Source: Beggiatoa leptomitoformis (GTDB lineage Bacteria; Pseudomonadota; Gammaproteobacteria; Beggiatoales; Beggiatoaceae). From it: a stretch of 64,000 nt of DNA. The DNA lies in contig NZ_CP012373.2 of NCBI RefSeq assembly GCF_001305575.3, positions 1 through 64,000 of the forward strand, read 5' to 3'. The position numbers and the translations under genes were made by a program. This document shows, one piece after another, positions 1-7,091 of the stretch (its first letter is position 1; every line of letters begins with the position of its first letter). Below the pieces are notes generated by a model that did not search any database, was not told the origin of the DNA, and was given only the letters and a program-made list of their open reading frames with translations.

Positions 1-536
1 TCTACCTCACTACTCCAAAAAACGGCGCTACCTACCTGTGGTTTAAACTCCTCTACCTCTTTGGCTAAGCGTTTTTCCCGTTCCAACAAAGTAGCTACCT
101 GCTCATCCAACTTTTTCGCATTATTTGGATTATTCTTATAATCACCAAACCACTTATGACCCTGAATATTGGCAACATCACTACGGACGTTTTCCAACTG
201 AGTAGTTAAGTTCTGATACTGAGTAGATTGCTGTTTGACCTGTTCCGCTTGGCTTGCACTATTGACGATAAGATTAAAAGCGGTAGCCGTCACAGACAGA
301 GCGATTAAGAGAAGAGCAACGATAAGCGTCCACGTTGCCCGCTCACCGTTGCCAATACGAAATTGATAGAGGGATTCCCCCCAGAAAATGACTTTGCTAA
401 CCTCAGTAACCGCCACAAAAATGCCAGCCATGACCAAAGGCAACAAACTGATTGCGCCAAAGCTCACAAACAACCATGAGTTATAAACACTCACCAGCAT
501 GGCGATAACACCGAATGCAAGTTTGGTGATTATCAT
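1..536 (-). CDS. Membrane/coiled-coil protein of element A, truncated by window edge
   Basis: An open frame starts at an ATG at 536 (minus) and runs off the left edge, giving about 178 visible residues. The N-terminus has hydrophobic segments (about residues 1-60 and 80-105), followed by a Gln/Asn/Glu-rich probable coiled coil (about 110-165). The same layout (membrane helices, then coiled coil) occurs in the 412-aa protein at 22248-23486 of element B, and it sits at the same place in the leftward operon. I therefore read it as the element A counterpart, although sequence similarity is weak. Function unknown; inner-membrane location is inferred. Confidence 0.7.
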   Translation of the reverse strand, partial: MIITKLAFGVIAMLVSVYNSWLFVSFGAISLLPLVMAGIFVAVTEVSKVIFWGESLYQFRIGNGERATWTLIVALLLIALSVTATAFNLIVNSASQAEQVKQQSTQYQNLTTQLENVRSDVANIQGHKWFGDYKNNPNNAKKLDEQVATLLEREKRLAKEVEEFKPQVGSAVFWSSEV

Positions 537-565
537 TTATACTCAAACCTCGCTATGTTGTTATG

Positions 566-595
566 CCCTAAGCAATGAGTTTGCATCGCTTAGGG
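566..595. promoter_or_regulatory. Conserved 12-bp hairpin upstream of the membrane-protein gene
   Basis: Arms CCCTAAGCAATG (566-577) and CATCGCTTAGGG (584-595) pair with one G-U. A T-run follows on the plus strand, so it could terminate rightward transcription, but the local genes run leftward. The same stem with a different loop is found at 23552-23582, also just upstream of a membrane/coiled-coil gene. Stem conservation with a changing loop suggests selection on the structure, for example as an attenuator or processing site. Confidence 0.6.
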
Positions 596-602
596 TTTTT
601 GT

Positions 603-968
603 TTATTGCGGTAACAGTTTTTTGCCGCTTGCAATGAGTTTTTCCAGACTCATCCGAAATACTTTTTCTTCGCGTCCTGACATTCTGTCTTTCAGGTTTA
701 AGCACACCAATATGTCTAAATTGACAAACTGATTATCTTTTACAATCACAGGAACTAGTTCGTCACTCTCAAATAAGCACAAGAATATATCGCCTCTACG
801 CACGTTCTTGTCGATAACTTTCCAGTTGGTTTGGTCGTAATCCAGTTCGCCATTAACAACCTTGAATATCCCGTGCTTAATCAAGTCGTCTAACTCACTT
901 CTGCATAAGTATTTACGCAGTGTGCTGACCTTACTTGTTTTCAGTCTTGGGGTTTTTACTGTACTCAT
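603..968 (-). CDS. Hypothetical protein, element A leftward operon
   Basis: A 121-aa basic, soluble-looking protein. A good ribosome-binding site (AGGAG, 7 nt before the ATG at 968) supports the start. No family recognised. It follows the small genes of the chassis operon and has no obvious counterpart in element B, so it may be a variable member of the operon. Confidence 0.65.
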   Translation of the reverse strand: MSTVKTPRLKTSKVSTLRKYLCRSELDDLIKHGIFKVVNGELDYDQTNWKVIDKNVRRGDIFLCLFESDELVPVIVKDNQFVNLDILVCLNLKDRMSGREEKVFRMSLEKLIASGKKLLPQ

Positions 969-981
969 GTTTGAACTCCTA

Positions 982-1131
982 TTAATTCGCTATTAGCTGA
1001 TTCACCTTGTCAATCAGTTCTAAGCCCTTCTTAGTCACTTTGAACTCACCGTTCACCACTTCTAAATATCCCTTCTTAACTAACCCTGCCTCGCTGGTGT
1101 TCACAATTTGAGTTAAACGATACACACTCAT
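982..1131 (-). CDS. Small protein (49 aa), chassis operon
   Basis: The start at 1131 is chosen because AGGAGA lies just upstream and because the ATG overlaps the stop of the 37-aa peptide gene at 1128-1241 (ATGA type coupling). The protein looks like a short winged-helix fold: a segment ending in KKGYLEVVNGEFKVTKKG. The protein at 23691-23891 occupies the same position in element B and shares the LxKxGLI..xxxLTKKG pattern. Function unknown; a small DNA-binding role is possible. Confidence 0.6.
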   Translation of the reverse strand: MSVYRLTQIVNTSEAGLVKKGYLEVVNGEFKVTKKGLELIDKVNQLIAN

Positions 1132-1241
1132 GATTTTCTCCTGTCTATGGGAATGATTCCCCGCTTGTGTAAAAACTTCAGTCCTTGCCCTAACAGCCAA
1201 CAAAAAAAAACTATTATCGAGATTAATAAAAACATTTTCAT
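1128..1241 (-). CDS. 37-aa single-pass membrane peptide conserved in both elements
   Basis: Codes for MKMFLLISIIVFFCWLLGQG followed by a basic tail ending in IPIDRRKS. It starts on the stop of the upstream 69-aa protein gene and its own stop overlaps the next start. The equivalent frame at 23888-24001 in element B keeps length, N-terminus, hydrophobic core and C-terminus (GIIPIDRRKS identical) while differing at many bases. That conservation argues for a real gene. One N-terminal membrane helix with a cytoplasmic basic tail is the likely topology. Confidence 0.7.
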   Translation of the reverse strand: MKMFLLISIIVFFCWLLGQGLKFLHKRGIIPIDRRKS

Positions 1242-1447
1242 TTAAGAACTTCCTGCATCCGCTTATAAACCAGCGTTCTACTGCTGTACTGCTTCTCTCT
1301 GGCTAGGTCAATTCTAAAGAAGTGACTTCGCATATCTCCCGTTAGCGTTCCGTACGGCTTATTCCAGTTCCTTTTGGCTATCCGATAAGCTGACCACAAC
1401 AGCCTATATTCCTCTTCCGATAACTCCCTAAATTTGCGCTTCTTCAT
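1238..1447 (-). CDS. 69-aa conserved basic protein, chassis operon
   Basis: A small charged protein with the pattern K(Q/F)...L(S/T)xEEY(R/K)LxWxxYR(I/V)A and a C-terminal S(R/K)TxxYKR. The 69-aa protein at 24002-24211 is its element B paralogue. It overlaps the stop of the upstream winged-helix gene by 4 nt and the start of the 37-aa peptide, so translation is probably coupled. No named family recognised; a DNA-binding role is only inferred from the charge. Confidence 0.7.
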   Translation of the reverse strand: MKKRKFRELSEEEYRLLWSAYRIAKRNWNKPYGTLTGDMRSHFFRIDLAREKQYSSRTLVYKRMQEVLK

Positions 1448-2355
1448 TTCTGTTCTCCAGAATGCTTAAGTTGATACTCTATTATTTGTTGTCTCATTTT
1501 CTCTCTTTCCTCTGCTGAAATTGTTTTTATGGGTGGAAGGTTTAAATCAGTTTGTTGAATCTTTCTGAACGTTGAACTCTTTGGCATGAATGCTGAACTC
1601 GTTGGCAAAGGGGGAAGATTTAAAGGCTGTTGAACCTTTTGCATCGCTTCCCATTTTTCCCGTTCTGCCCGTTTGCGTCGCTTCTCTGCCAACTGATTCG
1701 TCGCTATAAAGTCTCCACGCCTTGCCCGCTGTGCTAGACTTATCAAGAATCCACTAGCGTTTTTTACCGTTCCTTTTGACAGGTTCTCATTGAGTTCATC
1801 CAGAACGTCTTGAGGGTTTGGCACACCTTGCAATACTTTGGTGGCTTCCGCTTTCATCTTCTCGGTGTAATCTTTTAAGGCATAATCAAAAATTAACGCT
1901 TGTGTGGCTTCAGTTTCAACGGGTTCAAGTTCTTTAATTTCAATCGTTTTATGGGTTTCCAATACTTCAATGATTTCAGGTTCTGTGCTGGCTTCACACG
2001 TAATATTTTCAGGTTCAACATAATTAGGGTTAAGGCTTGGGTGTTCGTAAAGGGTGTAGCAATAGCCTATGAACTGTCCTTTTTCGTTGCGTCGTGTTTC
2101 GGCGTGCATGTAACCGAATGAAACCAATTCTTTAATTATTTTCCGTATCTTATATTCACCTTCTTGATAGTATTTGACTAAGTACGCAACGTTGATATCC
2201 CAGTCATCAAACTGTCGAAGTAACCGACACGCCAACCCTGTTGCACTCATCGATAGCCTTAAATCGGTTAGGATTTCGTTATCTATAGGTGTGTAGTTTT
2301 TTCTTTTTGGTGCAACTCGGATTATTCCGATTCTCTTCTCTTTAGTCGTTTTCAT
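1444..2355 (-). CDS. Winged-helix replication-type protein
   Basis: 303 aa. Residues about 20-110 resemble the helix-turn-helix N-terminal domain of phage/plasmid replication proteins: an LSMSATGLACRLL helix, a DWDINVAYLVK segment, a KIRKIIKELVSFGYM recognition-type helix, and a wing ending in a GQF.G..YTLYE motif. The rest is Glu/Lys-rich and low in complexity, with a conserved middle segment (LIFDYALKDYTEKM, PNPQ.VLDELN). The element B paralogue at 24208-25110 aligns across the whole length. It is first in the leftward operon, next to the HTH repressor pair, the usual place for an early replication gene. Role in element replication is inferred. Confidence 0.75.
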   Translation of the reverse strand: MKTTKEKRIGIIRVAPKRKNYTPIDNEILTDLRLSMSATGLACRLLRQFDDWDINVAYLVKYYQEGEYKIRKIIKELVSFGYMHAETRRNEKGQFIGYCYTLYEHPSLNPNYVEPENITCEASTEPEIIEVLETHKTIEIKELEPVETEATQALIFDYALKDYTEKMKAEATKVLQGVPNPQDVLDELNENLSKGTVKNASGFLISLAQRARRGDFIATNQLAEKRRKRAEREKWEAMQKVQQPLNLPPLPTSSAFMPKSSTFRKIQQTDLNLPPIKTISAEEREKMRQQIIEYQLKHSGEQK

Positions 2356-2430
2356 GATCTTGTTCTGTACGAATGCTGAAATCGTAAACCGCTTTTGGGT
2401 GCAACTCGGATTAGTCCTTGTGTCTTTCTG

Positions 2431-2616
2431 TTAATCATTTTTCACAAGTTCCGTAATATCTATTTTTAAAGCGTTGGCTATGCGTTTTAGTTGCTCAATG
2501 CTTACTCCTTGCTTGCCGTTCTCCATTTGGGATATTCCACTTTGTCTAATATTTGTTAGTTCAGATAATTGTTTTTGTGTTACACCCGCATTTTTTCTTG
2601 CATCTTTAATATTCAT
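2431..2616 (-). CDS. Small XRE/Cro-type HTH regulator
   Basis: A 61-aa single HTH_3 domain: MNIKDARKNAGVTQKQLSEL, then an SGISQMENGKQG recognition region. It is transcribed away from the HTH protein at 2787, a lambda cI/cro-like layout. The element B copy (25175-25366) has an almost identical C-terminus (RIANALKIDITELVKND). It probably controls the leftward operon. Confidence 0.85.
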   Translation of the reverse strand: MNIKDARKNAGVTQKQLSELTNIRQSGISQMENGKQGVSIEQLKRIANALKIDITELVKND

Positions 2617-2786
2617 TTTTAACCTTTAAATTATCAATGTGGAAGATATTTAAAATCCTATATCAATATAACTGACATTTCAATGATAATTTATCAATAA
2701 AAAAGATATATTTTTATATTGCATTAAAAAACATAGTGTTATTTTATGAATATCTGAAAAACGAATAATTCGTTTATAATCTTTAT
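2617..2786. promoter_or_regulatory. Divergent promoter/operator region of element A
   Basis: This AT-rich 170-nt spacer separates the two divergent HTH genes. It holds an odd-centred palindrome AACGAATAATTCGTT (2760-2774) directly before a TATAAT (2775-2780). The TATAAT lies only 6 nt before the ATG at 2787, so the rightward mRNA may be leaderless. Two GATATTTAAAATCC/TATATC-type AT blocks near the left gene could be further operators, but I cannot define them. Confidence 0.55.
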
Positions 2787-3122
2787 ATGGCTATGAATCT
2801 TCTAATCGGTTCACGTATTCGTGAAGCAAGAAAATCTAAGGGACTAACTCAAAAAGAGTTGGCTGATGCTTTGTCGTGTCAGCAAAGCTATATTTCTAAC
2901 CTAGAAAAAGGTGAATCAGAAGGAACACCTTCGCAATTGTATGAAATAGCTAGAATTCTTGATGTTAGCGTCGCTAGTTTGTATGGTGAAGAATCTTCCA
3001 TTGAAACTAAACGACTTTCTGAGCTTTTGGCTGTCCTGTCGCCTGAAGAGTTAGCGGTTATTAATAAGGTAATGGTCGCTTTTGTTGAGTTGCATAAAGT
3101 TAGGCATGAAGCAACGAGTTAA
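2787..3122 (+). CDS. XRE-family HTH repressor-like protein
   Basis: 111 aa. Residues 5-65 form an HTH_3 domain (SRIREARKSKGLTQKELADA then QQSYISNLEKGESE). The C-terminal part is helical and ends in LSPEELAVINKVMVAFVE. The element B paralogue is at 25471-25818 and shares the C-terminal helix (LSP.E...I.KVM.AFVE). It lacks a peptidase domain, so it is not a LexA/cI self-cleaving repressor. A second in-frame ATG two codons in could also be the start. Confidence 0.85.
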   Translation: MAMNLLIGSRIREARKSKGLTQKELADALSCQQSYISNLEKGESEGTPSQLYEIARILDVSVASLYGEESSIETKRLSELLAVLSPEELAVINKVMVAFVELHKVRHEATS

Positions 3123-3360
3123 AAAATTTTGCCTCTCCATATGGTGAAAAATCCACGCTGGTTTTACCGCTTGTGGCTTCTCCGCGTTCAGGTGAACAAG
3201 CCCTACTAAATACTGATAATACTAATTACTGTTTTTTGACTTATTACTGAAAAACACACACACAAGAAAACCATGTGTGATTTTTACGATATGGCTTTTT
3301 TTCCCTTCCTCTCGGTGCGTTCACTCATACAAAAAGGAGTGCTACGCACAACCTGTCTTT
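3123..3360 (+). repeat. Conserved non-coding block after the HTH gene (copy A)
   Basis: About 230 nt with no gene, starting AAAAAATTTTG and containing GACTTATTACTGAAAAACAC, a CACACA...TGTGTG dyad (3257-3279) and an AGGAGTGCTACGCAC motif. It matches 25819-26050 in element B closely and 38600-38769 partly. Conservation of a non-coding stretch this long suggests an RNA, an origin or a recombination site. Confidence 0.6.
3336..3353 (+). repeat. GGAGTGCTACGCA repeat, copy 1
   Basis: Consensus GGAGTGCTACGCAYARCC. Other copies: 3381-3398, 14466-14483 (reverse), 26033-26050, 26169-26186, 38752-38769. All lie in the mobile part and outside genes. Confidence 0.6.
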
Positions 3361-3403
3361 AAAGACTGAATAACCTAAAAGGAATGCTACGCATAGCTTC
3401 TGA

Positions 3404-3442
3404 AGTCAAAAGCAAAACAGGTTTAGTAGGGAAAAGACAAAA
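3404..3442 (+). repeat. Cargo-flanking repeat R1, copy 1
   Basis: The unit begins AGTCAAAAGCAAAACAGG and continues TTTAGTAGGGAAAAGACAA. Further copies at 4228-4264, 26244-26280, 27575-27590 (partial) and 38776-38811 (diverged). Copies stand just before or after cargo genes. Copy 1 lies 25 nt upstream of the 3467 gene. Confidence 0.65.
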
Positions 3443-3466
3443 GAAAAAAACATTAGAGGATAAAAG

Positions 3467-3661
3467 ATGACGACTGACGAATTGGTAGAACTTGCCCATA
3501 GGACAAGAAACATGCCTTATTCTCCAGCAACTTCTGCCCAAAATTTGGCAGAACTATTGAAGGCTGTTAGTGATTGCATATTGGAAGGGAATATAAAACA
3601 GGGTGTTGTTGCTTTAGCGAGAATTATCGATTCTTTAGAAAATGAGGCTAAAAGACATTAG
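3467..3661 (+). CDS. Small helical protein (64 aa), cargo position 1 of element A
   Basis: The start is supported by AGAGGATAAAAG before the ATG. The protein is mostly helical, with a segment ALARIIDSLENEA near the C-terminus. No family recognised. It lies between cargo repeat R1 and linker L, the slot held by the HicBA remnant in C. Confidence 0.5.
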   Translation: MTTDELVELAHRTRNMPYSPATSAQNLAELLKAVSDCILEGNIKQGVVALARIIDSLENEAKRH

Positions 3662-3935
3662 GATGTGTTCCGCATAACGGCAGTTAAAAGAAAAAACCGA
3701 ATTTTTAGGGTAAAACTCTTTAAGCCAAAAAATCTGCTATTCCCAATTGGTTACATATTGAGTTAAAGCTAACTTTATGTAATTATTTACAAGCTGTTCA
3801 AGCCTATAAAGTCAAAATAAAAAAACAGTTTTTAAAGTGGATTCGCATAGTTTAACGTTTTGTTGTTCCCACACAAGGCTTGTGCAGTGGTTCGATTCGG
3901 GGTAATGGGGATATTTAGGGGTTTGATGCTACTTA
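3662..3935 (+). repeat. Linker L between cargo genes (copy A)
   Basis: No gene seen. About 3673-3812 resembles 39334-39455 in remnant C: CCGAATTTTTAGGGTAAAAC versus CCGACTTTTTAGGATAAAAC, then a CAATTGGTTACAT segment and a TAACTTTA-like stretch. In A it separates the 64-aa gene from the DUF3606 gene; in C it separates HicBA from the nuclease operon. Confidence 0.5.
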
Positions 3936-3947
3936 ATGGAGTTTTTT

Positions 3948-4127
3948 ATGCCTGATAATCGCAATATAATTGCGCCACAAGATAGAACGAAAATTAACAT
4001 ACACCAAGATTATGAACTCAATTATTGGTCTAGAGAATTTGGTGTATCGAAAGATGATATTATTGTCGCAGTTAATACAGTAGGTGTTAGTGTAGCAAGA
4101 GTTAAATCTTATCTCGGTATTGAATAA
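3948..4127 (+). CDS. DUF3606 family protein
   Basis: 59 aa from the ATG at 3948 (GGAG 7 nt upstream; an earlier ATG at 3936 lacks one). It has the DUF3606 pattern: an INIHQDYELNYWSREFGVSK segment, then a helix VNTVGVSVARVKSYLG. Small proteins of this family occur widely in proteobacteria, often on mobile DNA; their function is unknown. A terminator follows. Confidence 0.8.
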   Translation: MPDNRNIIAPQDRTKINIHQDYELNYWSREFGVSKDDIIVAVNTVGVSVARVKSYLGIE

Positions 4128-4140
4128 TAATCTCAACAAG

Positions 4141-4177
4141 AAGCCCCGCTTGTAATCAAATACAATTGGGGCTTTTT
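4141..4177 (+). terminator. Rho-independent terminator after the DUF3606 gene
   Basis: Stem AAGCCCC (4141-4147) with GGGGCTT (4168-4174), an inner TTGTA/TACAA stem, and a T-run to 4177. Confidence 0.8.
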
Positions 4178-4227
4178 GATGGAAAACTTTTAATATTTTC
4201 AAAGTCTGAAAGACTGAATAATCTAAA

Positions 4228-4264
4228 AGTCAAAAGCAAAACAGGTTTAGTAGGGAAAAGACAA
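4228..4264 (+). repeat. Cargo-flanking repeat R1, copy 2
   Basis: Nearly identical to 3404-3442. The upstream similarity (a GACTGAATAA(T/C)CTAAAA segment) is also kept. Here it follows the cargo rather than preceding it. Confidence 0.65.
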
Positions 4265-4381
4265 AGAACTAAACCTGTTCGCTGTTCCCAATTGGATACA
4301 CGCACACAACTTTGTAATGCCCGCGTGTGGCGTGTCCATACAAGAAATAAAAACGCCAAAAAAGATTTTTTAGAAAACCCC

Positions 4382-4422
4382 TGAACAGTCTCGTATGCGC
4401 CCAGTGCATACGAGACTGTTCA
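4382..4422. promoter_or_regulatory. Perfect 17-bp hairpin in the phage A intergenic region
   Basis: Left arm 4382-4398 (TGAACAGTCTCGTATGC) and right arm 4406-4422 pair perfectly around the loop GCCCAGT. There is no T-run, so it is not a terminator. Filamentous phages carry such hairpins in their intergenic region as packaging signal or replication origin. The position between cargo and Rep fits. Confidence 0.65.
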
Positions 4423-4453
4423 AGCGGTTTGATAGTGTTTTTACAAATGATGA

Positions 4454-4518
4454 AAACCCACTGAAAAAGTCCGCGCGATTTGCGCCCAGCGCGAATGCGC
4501 GGACTGTTCAGTGGGTTT
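4454..4518. promoter_or_regulatory. Second large hairpin, phage A intergenic region
   Basis: An imperfect stem of about 30 bp from AAACCCACTGAA (4454-4465) to TTCAGTGGGTTT (4507-4518). The GC-rich top has TGCGCCCAGCGC at the tip. The tip shares GCGCCCAG(T/C)GC with the hairpin at 4382-4422. It is a candidate origin or packaging element of core A. Confidence 0.65.
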
Positions 4519-4872
4519 GAAGAAAATACTTTAACTATTCAGACAGTTAAAACACAGTTTTACTAAACGAAAAACTATGATTACCAAGTAATCATCTTTT
4601 CAGGTTAGAAAAAGCGTGATAGACTGTTAGGCTGTAAGCCTTGATATACTAACCAAATTTGCGACCTTTTTGATTTATAAAGAAAACCCACTTTTTCCAC
4701 CGTTTTTCCCCCCTCTCATACCCATTTTTAACCGTTTCCCTGTTTATCAACCAGTTAAAAATTTCCCGTCATTCAGACGTTCTTAAATTTCCCGTTCATT
4801 ACTTTTTTTTAATCTTTTTTTCTGAAAAAAATTCATTTTTGAACCGATTCAACACAACAGACTGAAAACAAT
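4519..4872. other. Non-coding part of phage A intergenic region
   Basis: No gene seen. It is AT-rich, with pyrimidine tracts (for example a C-run near 4709-4715 and T-runs near 4802-4822). It separates the two large hairpins from the HTH gene and is likely part of the phage intergenic/origin region, by position only. Confidence 0.4.
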
Positions 4873-4913
4873 AAAAAAGCGCGTTTAACCTGCGGGGTTA
4901 AACACGCTCTTTT
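4873..4913 (-). terminator. Terminator of the small HTH gene
   Basis: Stem built from AAAAGAGCGTGTTTAACC and GGTTAAACGCGCTTTTTT read on the minus strand, ending in a T-run. It is nearly symmetric and may work in both directions. Confidence 0.75.
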
Positions 4914-4919
4914 ATAATC

Positions 4920-5102
4920 CTATTGATTTATCAAAGAAATCAATCTTTCCCCTATATCCCAACGAGGAATTACGCCTCTGTTACAAATTCGGTCTATTCC
5001 CGACCGACTCGCCCCTACTAAACTTCCAATTTCTTCATTACTTAACCGCTTCTGTCTCTTTATTTCCTTAATCACTTCTCGAAAATTCACGTTTGTACTC
5101 AT
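4920..5102 (-). CDS. Small HTH regulator divergent from Rep A
   Basis: 60 aa from the ATG at 5102. A Cro/XRE-like helix-turn-helix is visible: SNEEIGSLVGASRSGIDRIC. It is transcribed away from the Rep gene 105 nt away, so it probably represses phage A genes, like RstR of CTX phage. Homology to RstR is not claimed. Confidence 0.7.
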   Translation of the reverse strand: MSTNVNFREVIKEIKRQKRLSNEEIGSLVGASRSGIDRICNRGVIPRWDIGERLISLINQ

Positions 5103-5189
5103 TTGAAAATCCCCTACAGATTGTCTAATACAAAAATAGCCCATTTTTGCGCATAAATAGCTTGTTTTTGAAGCAATTATTTTTAAAAT

Positions 5190-5207
5190 TTAGGTTATGA
5201 TAAACCT
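5190..5207 (+). promoter_or_regulatory. Probable rep promoter with overlapping dyad
   Basis: TATGAT (5196-5201) lies 6 nt before the ATG at 5208, inside the dyad AGGTT-ATGATA-AACCT. The dyad could be an operator for the divergent HTH protein. As at 2787, the mRNA might be leaderless; no clear ribosome-binding site precedes the ATG. Confidence 0.4.
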
Positions 5208-6368
5208 ATGGAAACTGACTCATCCCCCCTTAACGATTATCAACGTCGCTTTCAGCAATTCGCCTTGCAGTCAGCAGTGCGTCGTTTACTCCCAGATTCC
5301 AGAGTTTCAAAGTGTTTACGACAAATTTCACAATATCCTAACAAAAAAACGCCGCTTTATTTTTCGTGGGTAAAAGTGAAACAGTCAGTTCAGCACAAAA
5401 AGACGTTTTTCACGGGGTTGGATGTCTGCGGTTCGCTGTGGGTCTGTCCCGTATGTGCCGCTAAGATTTCAGAACGACGGAAGGCAGAACTCGAGCAGAT
5501 GTTGGTAACGCATCGCGCTCGAGGGGGCGAATTGGTGATGATTACGCGCACCGTTCCGCACGAGTTCGCCAACGATTTAAAAACCTTCCTGACTTCCTTT
5601 TTAAAAGCAGAACATTTTTTAAAAGAAGGGAAAAGCTATCGCAACCTGTTACAACGTATCAAAGTTAAAGGCACGGTACGGGTGTTAGAAGTGACCCACG
5701 GCGAAAACGGTTGGCATGTCCACACCCATGAACTGTGGTTTGTCGAGAAAAGCTACCCTCGACTGTACGGCGATTTATCAGGGCTTGCTTACGATGAAGA
5801 AGAACGCCGTTATTACGTTCCCGCCAAGGGACTGTTTTCTATGTGGGTAGATTCAGTGCATCGGGCGGGTTTTAGCGGTTCTCCCTCCCCTAATGCCTTC
5901 GGTTTACACAACGGCGACTATGCTGCAGGTTATCTGGCTAAGTGGGGGGTGCAACCCACAACCGAGTGGACAGCGTCCGCCGAGATGACCAAATCCCACA
6001 TCAAAACGAATGCCCGCATGATTACCAAGAACAAGGGCAGAACGCCGTTTGACCTGCTCCGTGATTTCTTTCATGGCGACAAAAACGCAGGTGACTTGTT
6101 CAAAGAATTTGCCCGAGTGTTTAAAGGTCGTCATCAATTGCAGTATTCACGGGGTTTAAAAGCGCAGTTCGCGATAGAAGAAAAAACCGATTTAGAAATA
6201 GCCCAAGAATTTGAAGACCATGCCCACGAGTTAGGCTTTTTAGATTATGAAGATTGGCTGTTAATCCTGAAACATGACGCAAGGGCCTATTTACTAGAAC
6301 TTGCTAAATCAGGCTGGGGAGCCGTTTCAGATTATTTACTTACTATCAGGAAATTAAAATATGTTTAA
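5208..6368 (+). CDS. HUH rolling-circle replication initiator (Rep), phage core A
   Basis: 386 aa. A metal-binding pair CGSLWVCPVC (about residues 73-82) is followed by the HUH motif HVHTH (residues 170-174) in GWHVHTHELWFV. A candidate catalytic-tyrosine motif GDYAAGYLAKWG lies near residue 245. This order matches Rep_1-type plasmid and phage initiators, which nick the plus-strand origin and stay bound to the 5' end. The next gene overlaps by 8 nt. Core B uses an unrelated initiator (28865-29857). Confidence 0.88.
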   Translation: METDSSPLNDYQRRFQQFALQSAVRRLLPDSRVSKCLRQISQYPNKKTPLYFSWVKVKQSVQHKKTFFTGLDVCGSLWVCPVCAAKISERRKAELEQMLVTHRARGGELVMITRTVPHEFANDLKTFLTSFLKAEHFLKEGKSYRNLLQRIKVKGTVRVLEVTHGENGWHVHTHELWFVEKSYPRLYGDLSGLAYDEEERRYYVPAKGLFSMWVDSVHRAGFSGSPSPNAFGLHNGDYAAGYLAKWGVQPTTEWTASAEMTKSHIKTNARMITKNKGRTPFDLLRDFFHGDKNAGDLFKEFARVFKGRHQLQYSRGLKAQFAIEEKTDLEIAQEFEDHAHELGFLDYEDWLLILKHDARAYLLELAKSGWGAVSDYLLTIRKLKYV

Positions 6369-6840
6369 CCCACAAACAGGCGAGATTGTTGCTGATGGAC
6401 AATATGTATTAGGTGAACTTAGAAAGGTCATCGCTAAACAAGACTTTACGGATAGAGAAACAAAAGAAACTAGACCGGGCGGGTTTGAAATCGAGATGTT
6501 ATGCGAAGTTCCTAATTCAAGAGACTTGTTAGTGATAGCCAAGTGTCCGAATCCTGAAGACTACACGCCGTTACTTAAAAGACGAATCTTAGTCTCTATA
6601 AAAGCCTCCGCGTTTCAATTTGGCGACCGTGATGCACAAGTCTCTTATACCGTTCAAGAAAGCGTGAAACCGATTGCTTTAGATACCTTAGTGGGTGCAT
6701 CTATCCGTGCGCACCAACTCGCCACGCCGTCTGTTCCTAAAGAACCTGAACAAGTAACACCTCCGCCTATTCCTGAAAAAACCCCAGATACCACGGCTGC
6801 ATCCAAAAAAGGCTTTTTAGGTTCAGCACTTGGGGTTTAA
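6361..6840 (+). CDS. Probable ssDNA-binding protein, phage core A
   Basis: 159 aa. The first 110 residues look beta-rich, as in small OB-fold proteins. The tail is Pro/Thr/Lys-rich (residues 118-150). It overlaps rep by 8 nt and precedes the coat genes, the place of gV-like ssDNA-binding proteins in filamentous phages. Function is assigned by position; I do not recognise the sequence itself. Confidence 0.5.
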   Translation: MFNPQTGEIVADGQYVLGELRKVIAKQDFTDRETKETRPGGFEIEMLCEVPNSRDLLVIAKCPNPEDYTPLLKRRILVSIKASAFQFGDRDAQVSYTVQESVKPIALDTLVGASIRAHQLATPSVPKEPEQVTPPPIPEKTPDTTAASKKGFLGSALGV

Positions 6841-6869
6841 CGCGGTATCAAAACTGATGGCGGTTTTAC

Positions 6870-7091
6870 ATGACTTTTTCAGCAATTTGTTTAGCTGTAT
6901 CGCTCCTTGTTCTAAGCCTGCCTAGTTCGGCTGCACAATGCGATACCTTACTGCTAGAACTGCCACAAGTAGATAATGCAGAGCTGTGGTTTACCTTCTT
7001 TCTCTTCTGGTTTATGACCGTGTCTATCGGGTTCGTGGCGTGGCAAGCTGGCATTATTTTGCGATTTATTGCACCGGGTTGGTTTAGATGA
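6870..7091 (+). CDS. Small phage membrane protein 1
   Basis: 73 aa with a signal-like N-terminus ending near SLPSSAA and one membrane helix (about residues 40-64). The C-terminal pattern WQAGIILRFIAP recurs in the next gene as LQAGVLLRLIMP, so the two are probably duplicates. The stop overlaps the next start (ATGA). A virion or assembly role is likely. Confidence 0.65.
   Translation: MTFSAICLAVSLLVLSLPSSAAQCDTLLLELPQVDNAELWFTFFLFWFMTVSIGFVAWQAGIILRFIAPGWFR

Noticed and set aside
3359-3541. 60-aa minus-strand frame
   Set aside because: Overlaps repeat R1 and the real plus-strand gene at 3467; no ribosome-binding site.
3880-3915. GTGGTTCGATTCGGGGT looks like a tRNA T-arm
   Set aside because: No acceptor stem or CCA nearby and the stem does not pair well; not a tRNA or attachment core.
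4166-4384. Frames on both strands over the R1 repeat
   Set aside because: They overlap a terminator and a dispersed repeat and share no conservation with the other repeat copies.
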